This document shows positions 55,896 through 64,000 of a DNA stretch of 64,000 nt, piece by piece; within the stretch, counting starts at the first letter, position 1; every line of letters starts with the position of its first letter. The stretch lies in assembly GCA_016793635.1 (NCBI GenBank), contig JAEUMD010000007.1:1-64000 (forward strand). Direction: 5' to 3'. Source of the DNA: Hyphomicrobiaceae bacterium. GTDB taxonomy: Bacteria > Pseudomonadota > Alphaproteobacteria > Rhizobiales > Hyphomicrobiaceae. The notes beneath the pieces are model-generated. The model was not told where the DNA came from and did no database searches. It worked only from the letters and a program-made list of their open reading frames with translations. A program made the position numbers and the translations under genes.

Positions 55896-58800
55896 CTAGA
55901 TCACGGCCGCCCGCCCAGTGCCGCGCCCGTATTCCGGACTGAGCTGGTACACGCGCACCTGATAGCTCGGCTGGCGACTCCCGAAATCGGCGATCTGGTC
56001 TTCGTCGGTATAGACGATGCTCGACGCCGTCGCATGAAACGTCCGTTTGACGTCGGAGCCATCGAGGATATCGAGCGCATAGGTTTCTGCGGTTTCTCCG
56101 AGCGGCACCTCTGCCGCCTCCCAGTTGTCGCCACCGATGCGCGTGCGCCTGATCCAACTGATAGCAATGTCACCTGTGATCTCGCGACGCGAACGGATGT
56201 GCACCGGAGACAGCGGCCGAAGCCCTACTCCGACGAAGGCATGCACCGTCTCGCCGTAGCTCACATCGCCGATGCTCTTCGACGATGGCCCGTACTTCCA
56301 GGTATACGGCAATCCGATCTCGTTGCGATCGATCGTCACCTCCGTGCGGCTCTGGTCGAGAAGCACGAAGGGCGCCCCGGCGGGAACGACAGTACCAGCG
56401 GACCCATCAGTTCCCGCTTGCGCGCGCAACAGTCGGCTCAGCCGATACGTCCCGGCCGCAATCAATTCCGCTCGCTCGAACTGTAAGAGCTGCCAATCTC
56501 CGTCACCGTTGCGAACGGCCGCGACATTGCGTCCTCCCAGCATCTGCAACGTCGTCACCGAAGCCAAGGCGCCGCCCGACACCTCGACCAGCAAGTCGTT
56601 CGCGCAATCTATCCGTCCTTCCGGACCCGGCGCCAAGTCGGAGAGCGTCATACCAAGCGTCGCTGAACTCGCAATGAGCGCCTTGAGCGCGAAACCCGTG
56701 CCTTCGGGTGATGCATAGAGTGCTACCGATCCTGGCCACGGCTCCTGGCGCGCGACAACATAGCCTGCCTCCGGCGCCTCATCGCCCCGCAACATCGGCA
56801 AATCCAGGAAGTAGACGTGCGGCTGCCCGACACTGACATCTCGCAAGGGAACCAGCGGTCGCACGGCAACCGGTGTCACCTCATAGATCGATGGATCGAC
56901 CGCGAGTGCTTCGATCGCCCGCGTCCCATCTTCGCCAACCGAGGTAACGCGGAAGAGCCGTTGCCCCGTTCCCGCGTCGATAGAGACGACGTCCCCCGGC
57001 TCAACCGCGATACCGCTCGGCGGCAGGGTGAACGAGGCCCTCTCCCGCGAAATCCATGTCTCGTGCAGCCATGAATCCGCAATGCGCCCTGCGTGCTCCG
57101 CGTCGAGCACCAAGGGCAGCTCGGCTTGCGACACCCTGACGCTCGCTCCGACGAGTCGCCGCGACTCCGCGACGGCCTGCCGATAATCGCCACCGGCGCC
57201 GAGATAGCTGATCTTGGTCGAAGCAGGCAGTTCCGTCTCCTGTCCCCGCGTCAGCATCAAGAGCGCGTCCTCAGCGCGTTGCTCGACGAGATCGTCAAGG
57301 CCCAGTCGCATCACCGCTGGCGCGCTGGCGCGCTGGCGGAATACGATGCGTCCGCCGCTCTCGAGCGGGTCGAAGAAGTATGCGAGACCGAGCGGCTCGA
57401 GCGCATCGCGCGCCGACATCACGCGATCCACCACATACCCAGGAACGATTCCGAAAAGGCCGCTCGCGTCGTAGTTCTCATGCCCGAAGTCATCCATGAG
57501 TGCGTCGATCACATGCGAGAGCGGCGCACCAGCAATTCGCCCGCTGAGCCAATGACCGAGCCGCCAGTTGTCTGCGTCGCTCCACGTCTCGATATTCGCG
57601 GGAAATGCCGGGAAGGGCCGGGCATCCCAGGCGTAGACATAAATCCGCGAAGTATCGACCATGCGCCCGCCATAGACTGGCGAAATTGGGTTGCCGTTGC
57701 CATAGACGGGGGAACTCGGATCGAAGGCACCGATCAGCGCGCGCAAATACTGCCGCTGCATCAAATCGTCCCGGATGCCCTGGGCGTAATAGGGCACGGC
57801 ACTTTCCGCGCTCTTCGCATCGACGAACACGTTCGGCTGGTTCGCACCGAGATCGACCGCGGGACACCCCGTTTCCATGAACCAGAGCGGCTTCGACTTC
57901 GGTATCCAGGCCGAAGCGGTTGACTGCTCGATCCCACCTGGGCGATCGAAATGCTGCTCACTCCACCACGAGCGGATATCCTTGTAGCGAAACAGCCAGG
58001 GCTTACCACTGCCATCGGTTATGGGCGAGCGAACTTGTGCATCGCGATCAGCCGCGCTCGCATAATACCAATCGTAACCTTCACCGCCCTCTGCGTTCCC
58101 CGCCAGATAGGCCGTGTCGTAGATGCTCGGAGCACCGGCAAGGTAATCGAGATGATCGCGTCCCGCGCGCCAATCGGCGAGGGGCCAATAGACGTCAATC
58201 CCCACAGCATCGATCGAAGGCGAGGCCCATAGCGCGTCGAGATTGAAATAGACGTCTCCCGTCCCGTCCACCGGCTGGTGGCCAAAGTACTCTGACCAGT
58301 CTGCGGCATATGTCACCTTGGTCGCAGGCCCGAGCACGGATTTCACGTCGTCGGCCAATTGCACGAGGGCAGACACGAACGGATACGTCGCCGCAGAACT
58401 GCGAACCTGTGTCAGGCCGCGCAGTTCCGTGCCTATCACGAATGTATCGACGCCGCCCGCGGCCGTTGCCAGATGCGCATAATGGAGCACCATGCGGCGC
58501 AAGCCCCAATCGATGGGCCCGGTATAGATCACCCGATCGCCGACGACTGCGAAGTGCGAGACCTGCGCCATGCCGCAGAAGCTCTGCACCTGCGCCTCGG
58601 CAGCGGCCGTCTTGTCCACACTCCCCGCCGCACCTGGGGCCGGATCGCATGTGATACGGCCGCGCCAGGGATAGCTTGGCTGGCGTCCCTCGCCCGTATA
58701 GGGGTCTGCGAGACCATTATCGTCGGGCACGTCCATCAGGATGAACGGCGTCAAAGTCACGGCATACCCGCGCGCCTTCAGGTCGCGGATCGCCGCCACT

Positions 58801-59846
58801 ACTGCGCTATCGGACGGCGTGCCGCCATAAGCTGGCCGGCCGTCGCGACGGCTGACCTCTGGAGCGCTCGCTCGCGTCAGTCCCGCAACCGCCCAACTGA
58901 ATGGATGCGTGACTTTGTCCCGGGTTTCGATGGCTGGGCGAATGGTGCAAAGCCCCGCGCGCAGATCGCTACCGAACCAGCTTGTGACCAGAGAGACGCT
59001 CTCAACTCTTGGCAGTGCCTGTGCCATCTGATCGAGTGACACGGCCCAATCGGTCCCACCTTGCCGCGTGTGAACGTTCTCGGAAACCGAGCTGCCGGCA
59101 CCGATGTTCCTCGTCACGGGCTCCGGCGAATAGGCAAACTCGCCGCTACCCGGAATAAGCACGACGCCACGGATATCACGCCCGATCGGGTCGAGATCAC
59201 GATAGGCTTCGAATGCGAGTTGCGGCAGGCGGTTTCCAAATTGCGCAAGCGGCAGGCGCTCGAACACGATATAGGCCACGCCTCTATAGGCAGGCGCCTC
59301 GCCAACGCCGAGCTTCGCCGCGATCAGCTCGTCCGCGATTTGCGTCTCTGAACCGTCGTGGAATCGATACGTCACGTCCGTGAGATCGAGTTCCTTCCCG
59401 TCAGCCCACACGCGCCCGATGTTGGTGACGACCCCAGCGGCGATCGCAACCGCGAAGCTCGCATAGTACCGATAGGTGACTGTAGTCGCCCCGCCGCCCG
59501 AGCCGCCGCCCTTGCCGCCGCCTCCGGCCGATGACGTTACGCGCTCCTCCTCGATCTCGTCCGCCCAGATCACCTGCCCGCCAAGCCGCGCCCGTCCATA
59601 GACACGCGGCAGCGGCGCACCTTCCGTCGAAGAGGTGACGTGCAGATCGCTCAGCCGTGGCCCGTGATACGGGCCGGAGCCGCCGGCCGTCGCAAGCAGC
59701 TTCTGATCGACATACGAACCCGCGAACGCACCGATCTGCGACCCGATTGCCGCTCCGCTCAGCGTCGCGCCGAACAGAGTGACGCCGGCAGGCATTACCG
59801 CGCTGCCGACTGCTGCGCCGACCGCGGCCAGTGCCAATGTCGCCAT
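55896..59846 (-). CDS. GTA host-specificity / tail hub protein (g15)
   Basis: A 1316-residue protein matching GTA gene 15 in size and order (RcGTA tail-tip 'megatron'). An N-terminal hydrophobic Gly/Ala-rich stretch is followed by the tail-assembly part, then a GTA TIM-barrel-like domain (~400-730) with VTYAADWSEYFGHQPVDGTG and SIDAVGIDVYWPLADWR, phage-tail domain (~790-960) and a C-terminal beta-rich part. It forms the central fibre/tip that contacts the recipient and probably carries cell-wall degrading ability. Ends 12 bp before g14... it follows g14 in the operon. Confidence 0.93.
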   Translation of the reverse strand: MATLALAAVGAAVGSAVMPAGVTLFGATLSGAAIGSQIGAFAGSYVDQKLLATAGGSGPYHGPRLSDLHVTSSTEGAPLPRVYGRARLGGQVIWADEIEEERVTSSAGGGGKGGGSGGGATTVTYRYYASFAVAIAAGVVTNIGRVWADGKELDLTDVTYRFHDGSETQIADELIAAKLGVGEAPAYRGVAYIVFERLPLAQFGNRLPQLAFEAYRDLDPIGRDIRGVVLIPGSGEFAYSPEPVTRNIGAGSSVSENVHTRQGGTDWAVSLDQMAQALPRVESVSLVTSWFGSDLRAGLCTIRPAIETRDKVTHPFSWAVAGLTRASAPEVSRRDGRPAYGGTPSDSAVVAAIRDLKARGYAVTLTPFILMDVPDDNGLADPYTGEGRQPSYPWRGRITCDPAPGAAGSVDKTAAAEAQVQSFCGMAQVSHFAVVGDRVIYTGPIDWGLRRMVLHYAHLATAAGGVDTFVIGTELRGLTQVRSSAATYPFVSALVQLADDVKSVLGPATKVTYAADWSEYFGHQPVDGTGDVYFNLDALWASPSIDAVGIDVYWPLADWRAGRDHLDYLAGAPSIYDTAYLAGNAEGGEGYDWYYASAADRDAQVRSPITDGSGKPWLFRYKDIRSWWSEQHFDRPGGIEQSTASAWIPKSKPLWFMETGCPAVDLGANQPNVFVDAKSAESAVPYYAQGIRDDLMQRQYLRALIGAFDPSSPVYGNGNPISPVYGGRMVDTSRIYVYAWDARPFPAFPANIETWSDADNWRLGHWLSGRIAGAPLSHVIDALMDDFGHENYDASGLFGIVPGYVVDRVMSARDALEPLGLAYFFDPLESGGRIVFRQRASAPAVMRLGLDDLVEQRAEDALLMLTRGQETELPASTKISYLGAGGDYRQAVAESRRLVGASVRVSQAELPLVLDAEHAGRIADSWLHETWISRERASFTLPPSGIAVEPGDVVSIDAGTGQRLFRVTSVGEDGTRAIEALAVDPSIYEVTPVAVRPLVPLRDVSVGQPHVYFLDLPMLRGDEAPEAGYVVARQEPWPGSVALYASPEGTGFALKALIASSATLGMTLSDLAPGPEGRIDCANDLLVEVSGGALASVTTLQMLGGRNVAAVRNGDGDWQLLQFERAELIAAGTYRLSRLLRAQAGTDGSAGTVVPAGAPFVLLDQSRTEVTIDRNEIGLPYTWKYGPSSKSIGDVSYGETVHAFVGVGLRPLSPVHIRSRREITGDIAISWIRRTRIGGDNWEAAEVPLGETAETYALDILDGSDVKRTFHATASSIVYTDEDQIADFGSRQPSYQVRVYQLSPEYGRGTGRAAVI

Positions 59847-59858
59847 GTTCGCCTCGCC

Positions 59859-60323
59859 TCAACTCTCGACGCCGGGAAAGCGGAAGATCCCGGCGATGCG
59901 CCGCCGCCACCAGCCGTTGATTGCAACCTCGACCGTGCCGATCGTCTCGAGCGCGTGCACCATGGACTGCGAGCCCGTCGCGACTCCCGCGTGCTTGGCG
60001 ATCGTTCCTCTCCGCATGCGAAAGATGAGAACATCACCGGACTGCGGAACGTGATCGCGCGTTGGCAACAGCTGCCGTGATGCAGCTTCGAGTAGCGTCT
60101 CCGCGGCTAACGCCTCGGCCCAGTCAGCGGAATATGGCGGTGGCATCTCGGCCTCGCGGCCGTAGATCTCCCGGAAGACTCCGCGCACCAGTCCAAGGCA
60201 ATCCGTCCCGACGAGCTTGCAGCTCGCCTGATGATGATAGGGCGTGCCGATCCAGCCTCGGGCCGCGCGCACGATGGCATCGGTGCTCACCGGGGATGCC
60301 ATTCCAATCTCAGCCGATCCCAT
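59859..60323 (-). CDS. GTA NlpC/P60 family peptidase (g14)
   Basis: A 154-residue NlpC/P60 cysteine peptidase, the GTA gene 14 counterpart. Catalytic Cys in LVGTDCLGLVRGVFREIYG and His in TIAKHAGVATGSQSMVHA are present. Start ATG 60323 or 60302. It likely opens peptidoglycan for DNA entry. g13 ends 4 bp upstream, so coupling is expected. Confidence 0.93.
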   Translation of the reverse strand: MGSAEIGMASPVSTDAIVRAARGWIGTPYHHQASCKLVGTDCLGLVRGVFREIYGREAEMPPPYSADWAEALAAETLLEAASRQLLPTRDHVPQSGDVLIFRMRRGTIAKHAGVATGSQSMVHALETIGTVEVAINGWWRRRIAGIFRFPGVES

Positions 60324-60327
60324 CGCC

Positions 60328-61194
60328 TCACTCCGACGACCTGGCAACGGAGGCCGTCAAAAAGTCGTTACCGGGCATGTGCGGAAATCCGCGGTAGTTC
60401 GTGACGTTCGCGAACTTGTCCCGGCAAGTGCCCACGTGCTTGTCGCATCCGGCGGTGATCGCGAACGTCTGCCCGGCGAGTAGGGGCATCCGCGCGGCGT
60501 GCCAAAGCTCGATCGACACCTGGCCCGCATTGCTCGTATGGCGCTTCACTTCCACGGCCTGCCCCGCTGCCGCCCCCGATGTGAACGTCAAGAGACCGCG
60601 CGTGAACCAGCTGCTGGCATAGCCCGAAAGGCCCGACACATCGAACCTGCGCGCGTCAACCACAGCTTCCACGACGCCCACCGCGCGCAGCGACGGATTG
60701 TCGAGGTCGAGTCCGCACCGCGCATCGCCGAGATCGGCATCGCAGGTGTATTGAAACAGGCGGCCTCTCGGCTGCTGGAGATAATGCGCGAGCCCCCGCA
60801 CTTCGGCCGTGAAGCGCGGGCCGGCCCTGCGGACCTCGCCCAGACTCCCGCTTCTGATCAGCAGACGCTGCTCCGGATCCTGCCAGTTCACGCGGAAAAT
60901 CTCGACGCGCGCGTCGTCATAAAGCCCCGCCGCGAGATCGAGTTCAGAAAGCCGATCCGACGAGAGAGCGCTCGTCACCTCGAGATTATCGACACTCAAA
61001 CCCACCGAATCCGTAATCTCGCCCGCCGAAAATCCAGCCGACGCCTCGAAGGTCACACTGTCGAAGGTGAGGTCGCGATCGTGATCGGTAAAGCCCTGCA
61101 CCAACCCGTCCCGGCGCGTCATGCGCCAGCACCAACACAGTGTCGTGGCACCGCTCCGCAGGTGCGCATCGAGCGCATCGGGGACCTGCTTCAT
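60328..61194 (-). CDS. GTA DUF2163 tail-hub protein (g13)
   Basis: A 288-residue protein starting MKQVPDALDAHLRSGATTLCWCW; its ATG overlaps the g12 stop (ATGA). TRRDGLVQGFTDHDRDLTFD and VEIFRVNWQDPEQRLLIRSGSLGEV are DUF2163 hallmarks. C-terminal cysteines in YTCDADLGDARCGLDL and AGCDKHVGTCRDKF resemble those that hold an iron-sulfur cluster in tail-hub proteins (lambda gpL type, and reported for RcGTA); binding here is inferred. Confidence 0.93.
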   Translation of the reverse strand: MKQVPDALDAHLRSGATTLCWCWRMTRRDGLVQGFTDHDRDLTFDSVTFEASAGFSAGEITDSVGLSVDNLEVTSALSSDRLSELDLAAGLYDDARVEIFRVNWQDPEQRLLIRSGSLGEVRRAGPRFTAEVRGLAHYLQQPRGRLFQYTCDADLGDARCGLDLDNPSLRAVGVVEAVVDARRFDVSGLSGYASSWFTRGLLTFTSGAAAGQAVEVKRHTSNAGQVSIELWHAARMPLLAGQTFAITAGCDKHVGTCRDKFANVTNYRGFPHMPGNDFLTASVARSSE

Positions 61195-61829
61195 ATGCGG
61201 ATCTCCACGATTGGAATGTTTGGGATCGCGCCGTGGCGAAAGCCCTGGATATTGACCTCGAGCTTGTCCGTATCGAATCGCACGGGGACATCGAACAGAA
61301 ACCCGGCGGTGATGGCTGCGGCTGAGGGTGGAATGCTCGCGGGCGAAAATGTCAGCGCGCCGGTTGCGTAGTCCACCGAGACGTCCACACCTAGTGTCTG
61401 GGCAACGCCAGCGACGCTGACGACTACGCTTCCTTCCACTGGCTTGACGATTACGCGCCGCCAAGGTGCAAAGCTGCCGCCGTACGTCTTCAGCAATTGA
61501 AACGCCGCTGTCGTACCGTCACCAGTTCCGATTACCTGGTCGGCGTCCGTCGGCGACTGCTCGGGTGGACACGACTTCCAGTCAGCGAGATCGCGCCACC
61601 GGAATCCGTGCAGGCGACCGCGGCGCTCCTCGAAAAACGTGATCACTTCGTTCAGCTCGTCGAGCGACCGGACGCCGTAACCTGCGTTGTAGCTGCGCCG
61701 AGAATCCGCCCATCGCGCGTTGCGTTCCTCGTGCCCTGATCCGAGCACGACGACTTCCGTCCGCCGCTCCGGTCCACCTTGCGATGCCCGCGATATCCCT
61801 GTCGGGAACCGCACTTCATGGAAACTCAT
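61191..61829 (-). CDS. GTA DUF2460 distal-tail protein (g12, TIGR02217)
   Basis: A 212-residue protein of the TIGR02217/DUF2460 family: FHEVRFPTGISRASQGGPERRTEVVVLGSGHEERN, RRSYNAGYGVRSLDELNEVITFFEERRGRLHGFRWRD by motif, and TFSPASIPPSAAAITAGFLFDVPVRFDTD. In RcGTA this is the distal tail adaptor. The order g11-g12-g13 is canonical, and the 4-nt overlap with g13 suggests co-translation. Confidence 0.94.
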   Translation of the reverse strand: MSFHEVRFPTGISRASQGGPERRTEVVVLGSGHEERNARWADSRRSYNAGYGVRSLDELNEVITFFEERRGRLHGFRWRDLADWKSCPPEQSPTDADQVIGTGDGTTAAFQLLKTYGGSFAPWRRVIVKPVEGSVVVSVAGVAQTLGVDVSVDYATGALTFSPASIPPSAAAITAGFLFDVPVRFDTDKLEVNIQGFRHGAIPNIPIVEIRI

Positions 61830-61865
61830 GCCCGCCTCACCGTCCCGCCATGCCCCGCGACTCCG

Positions 61866-62450
61866 TCAAAGATTTCGCTGCCCGTACGCCACGGCGCGGG
61901 CCAGCATCGCGGCGACCTGGCTCTCGGAACGCCTGAAGCTCTCGGCGTCCGTGGCCGTAACGTTGAGCGTGATGATCATCCCGCCGCCGCCACCCGACGC
62001 GACGACTCCAAGGCGGCCATCGGGACCGCGCGCCAACGGCATGATGGCTTCAGCGCCGCGCTCGCCGGCAACACCGAGCCGGCCATTGGCGAGAGGAAAG
62101 CCGATCGGGCTCTGGATCACGCCACCTTGCGCGAACGGCACCGGCATCGCCGCCGCTGCCGATCCACTGCCGGCGAGACCTGAGAAAAGGCCCGACAGAA
62201 GATTGCCGAACCCCTGCTCGAGCGGACGCAGCGACGCCTTCAGCACGATGCTCGAAAGACTGAGCGCGAGGGAACGCAGCACGTCTCCAAGGCTACGCCC
62301 TTTGAGCGCCAGTCCCTCGAAGGCAGAGGTCAGAGACGCACCGAACCTCCGTCCAAGATGTTCGGCGTCGGTGAGGCTGCGCTTCAATTCCGTCGTGTCG
62401 GCCGAAATCGTGACGACCCACTCTTCGCTGCCGCCTGTTTCATCGTTCAT
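61866..62450 (-). CDS. GTA short tail tape-measure protein (g11)
   Basis: A 194-residue protein with TTELKRSLTDAEHLGRRFGASLTSAF near the start, a hydrophobic middle (GLFSGLAGSGSAAAAMPVPFAQGGVI) and PLANGRLGVAGERGAEAIMPLARGPDGRLGV, typical of GTA g11. Very short compared with phage tape measures, as expected for the short GTA tail. Its start overlaps the end of g10.1 by 11 bp. Confidence 0.9.
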   Translation of the reverse strand: MNDETGGSEEWVVTISADTTELKRSLTDAEHLGRRFGASLTSAFEGLALKGRSLGDVLRSLALSLSSIVLKASLRPLEQGFGNLLSGLFSGLAGSGSAAAAMPVPFAQGGVIQSPIGFPLANGRLGVAGERGAEAIMPLARGPDGRLGVVASGGGGGMIITLNVTATDAESFRRSESQVAAMLARAVAYGQRNL

Positions 62451-62628
62451 CGCACACCCTTCGATCCGGATACCGTAGCATCAGGCCTGTCATCTCGCGA
62501 CGTGACGGCGGTGCGCATGTTCCTTCTGATCCCGTGATCGCCACGAGCGCCGCCTGCAACTCCTTGAGCGTCATCGACCAGAACGCCCGTGGCTCGAGAC
62601 GCAAAAGCCCGAGACCCGCCGCCATCAC
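62440..62628 (-). CDS. GTA tail assembly chaperone (g10.1, TIGR02216)
   Basis: A 62-residue (GTG 62628) or 61-residue (ATG 62625) protein: GLGLLRLEPRAFWSMTLKEL matches the small TIGR02216/DUF2376 tail assembly chaperone that follows g10. Overlaps g10 by 4 nt and g11 by 11 nt. Related phages join two chaperones by programmed frameshift at this place; here separate starts seem enough. Confidence 0.85.
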   Translation of the reverse strand: MMAAGLGLLRLEPRAFWSMTLKELQAALVAITGSEGTCAPPSRREMTGLMLRYPDRRVCDER

Positions 62629-63020
62629 GTCGTTCCAGGGAAAGGGCGATTTCCAATTGCCCCCCCGTCACTGCCCGCTTCAGACACACGCTCGACCTTG
62701 GCCGCTTTCTCATCTCCAGCGAACGTTGCCGCCAGCAGACGCGCGACGATGTCGACGTATCCGGCCACTCCGCCCTCCGCCCGCATCCGCGCGACATCGC
62801 TCTCAGTCACATCCGCTCCTGCGCCGCGTAACCCGGCGGCGATGATGCGCATGGCGTCGCGCGCCGATATCCGCCCGCCTTCGAACCGGATGGCGAGCGC
62901 CAACATGTCCTCGTCACCGAATGCCTGTTCCAGCTCCGCCAACGCACCAAGCGTCAGGCAAAGCCGATGTGTCTTGCCGTCGAGAACTCCGTCGACCTCG
63001 CCGCGACGCGCGTTGGCCAT
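62625..63020 (-). CDS. GTA g10 (tail assembly protein, GTA-gp10 family)
   Basis: A 131-residue protein: MANARRGEVDGVLDGKTHRL then LCLTLGALAELEQAFGDEDMLALAIRFEGGRISARDAMRIIAAGLRGAG, the GTA-gp10 family pattern. Located between g9 and g10.1; a tail assembly chaperone role is inferred. Confidence 0.92.
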   Translation of the reverse strand: MANARRGEVDGVLDGKTHRLCLTLGALAELEQAFGDEDMLALAIRFEGGRISARDAMRIIAAGLRGAGADVTESDVARMRAEGGVAGYVDIVARLLAATFAGDEKAAKVERVSEAGSDGGAIGNRPFPGTT

Positions 63021-63039
63021 GTGTCACCCCCTGCTATCG

Positions 63040-63453
63040 TTAGGACGCCGCGAAGACGAGTTCGCCAGCACTGTCGAGCGACAGTTCGAAGGCAATCTCT
63101 CCGTCGTGGCGGCCTGTCAGCTCGAACGAGGTGATCTGCATTTGCCCCGTGACTGTGCCGAAGTCCGGGACGACGACTTGCCACGCGCGAATACCGCCGT
63201 CGAAGAACAAACCCCTCACAATCTCGTCGGATTGGGCGTCCTTGAAGATGCCCGCGCCCGTAACCCTCGCCGATTTCACTCCGGCTCCCCCTAGCAGCTC
63301 GCGCCAGTGCCCCACGGAATCCGCGTTGGTCACGTCCACCGTCTCGGCATTGAATGCAATCGCACGCGAGCGAAGGCCCGCCACCGTTGTGAAGCTGCCG
63401 AGGCCGTCGCCATCGACCTTCAGCAGCAGGTCCTTGCCCTTCTGTGCAGCCAT
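63040..63453 (-). CDS. GTA major tail protein (g9)
   Basis: A 137-residue phage major-tail-tube protein (TP901-1 type): AAQKGKDLLLKVDGDGLGSF, then TVAGLRSRAIAFNAETVDVTNADS and the C-terminal VTGQMQITSFELTGRHDGEI. An AAAAAGGAACCAAAC ribosome binding site precedes it. It builds the tail tube and lies in the usual place after g8. Confidence 0.94.
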   Translation of the reverse strand: MAAQKGKDLLLKVDGDGLGSFTTVAGLRSRAIAFNAETVDVTNADSVGHWRELLGGAGVKSARVTGAGIFKDAQSDEIVRGLFFDGGIRAWQVVVPDFGTVTGQMQITSFELTGRHDGEIAFELSLDSAGELVFAAS

Positions 63454-63517
63454 GTTTGGTTCCTTTTTGATGAGCGAATGACGCGCGACATGGCGCGGAA
63501 ATGGACGACGGCTTGGC

Positions 63518-63925
63518 TCAGACCGGCTCCGTCACGACGCGGTAGCGGACGATTCCGTGATATGTCTCGCCATCGCTGTCGCGACGAGCTTCCGAAAGCT
63601 CGTGCCGCAAGTTCACGATCTGGTGGAACTCGAGCTCCGGCTTCCTGTCGTGGAGCAGGGCGACCAGAACATCGATGATTTCATGCACCTTCTTGCGGCC
63701 CGGAGCGCGCGACCAGACATGCAGTGTCACCAGATGCTCGTGGCCCGGCTCGCTGCCTGTCGACCAGTCGCGCACGAGGCTCTGGCCGAACGTGACATAG
63801 GGCAGTTCGGCGCGCTGCGGCACGTCGTCGTAGACTCGCGGTCCACCGAGGGCTGCGGTGAGTGTGGCGTCGCCCTTCAACAACAGATACAGCGAGCGTT
63901 GCAGCTCGAGTGCCGAGTTCGCCAT
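63518..63925 (-). CDS. GTA DUF3168 tail terminator protein (g8)
   Basis: A 135-residue DUF3168 protein: LQRSLYLLLKGDATLTAALGGPRVYDDVPQ, LPYVTFGQSLVRDWSTG, VTLHVWSRAPGRKKVHEIIDVLVALLHDR by motif. In RcGTA the g8 product caps the tail. Follows the g7 stop by 2 bp. Confidence 0.93.
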   Translation of the reverse strand: MANSALELQRSLYLLLKGDATLTAALGGPRVYDDVPQRAELPYVTFGQSLVRDWSTGSEPGHEHLVTLHVWSRAPGRKKVHEIIDVLVALLHDRKPELEFHQIVNLRHELSEARRDSDGETYHGIVRYRVVTEPV

Positions 63926-63927
63926 CG

Positions 63928-64000
63928 CTAACTGCCTTCCGTCGCATCACTCGCAGGAATATCCGCAACGCTCTGCACGTCCTGAAACGTCGTGCTCGCC
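63928..64000 (-). CDS. Probable GTA head-tail adaptor (g7), C-terminal remnant only
   Basis: The last 23 codons (EHDVSGRAERCGYIPASDAT...) before a TAG that is 2 bp upstream of g8. The rest is beyond the window. Assignment rests on the canonical g7-g8 order; the visible residues are not diagnostic. Confidence 0.4.
   Translation of the reverse strand, partial: ASTTFQDVQSVADIPASDATEGS

Noticed and set aside
54359-64000. Active prophage
   Set aside because: Gene order and sizes match GTA genes 7-15 and no integrase, repressor or replication gene is visible.

Overview
The window is high-GC chromosomal DNA from an alphaproteobacterium. Gene content and order point to the Hyphomicrobiales (Rhizobiales): comM-gshB-yraN-rsmI opposite an LppC-type lipoprotein gene, dnaK-dnaJ, a three-gene pntAA-pntAB-pntB transhydrogenase beside an aa3-oxidase subunit IV gene, glnE / two-component pair / degP / ccmHFEI / PhoPQ-FeuPQ-like pair, and a gene transfer agent (GTA) tail cluster. 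A Hyphomicrobium-like family is a guess; the sequence cannot settle the genus. I saw no rRNA, tRNA, CRISPR array, transposase or integrase.

Left part (1-19 kb): housekeeping. comM (cut by the window edge), gshB, yraN and rsmI run leftward; a penicillin-binding-protein activator, dnaK and dnaJ run rightward and end at a strong terminator. Two AMP-forming acyl-CoA synthetases (one PrpE-like), a GH3/NagZ-like exported hydrolase, two DUF465 proteins, purE-purK and rpsU follow. Two short genes missed by usual length cut-offs are proposed: 58 aa at 2459-2635 and a 26-aa membrane peptide at 11863-11943.

Middle (19-38 kb): an alpha/beta hydrolase, a small HExxH protein, an outer-membrane barrel, the transhydrogenase operon with an extra 92-aa gene inside it, then three consecutive genes for secreted cysteine-containing proteins that look like diverged copies of one family. 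Next come molybdenum-cofactor and formate-dehydrogenase accessory genes (DUF3305, mobA, mobB, fdhD) with a subtilisin-like protein that seems to have lost two catalytic residues. A histidine-kinase-like protein with an apparently dead ATPase domain and an ECF sigma / membrane protein / Spy-like sensor operon beside a seven-EF-hand secreted protein complete this part.

Right part (38-54 kb): glnE, an OmpR/HAMP two-component pair, degP, a divergent trypsin-like protease carrying a peptidoglycan-binding domain, the ccmI-ccmE-ccmF-ccmH cytochrome c maturation operon, a glycine-zipper lipoprotein and a PhoPQ/FeuPQ-like pair preceded by a small periplasmic protein that may be a FeuN-type regulator. 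The theme is envelope integrity and stress sensing.

Right end (54-64 kb): a leftward GTA-like tail operon in canonical order (g7 remnant, g8, g9, g10, g10.1, g11, g12, g13, g14, g15), followed by one long frame joining a CHAP/NlpC-like amidase, a GH108 muramidase and a holin-like membrane segment that has its own ribosome binding site. This compact lysis unit at the end of a GTA operon, the triplicated secreted family and the two pseudo-enzyme candidates are the most interesting observations.
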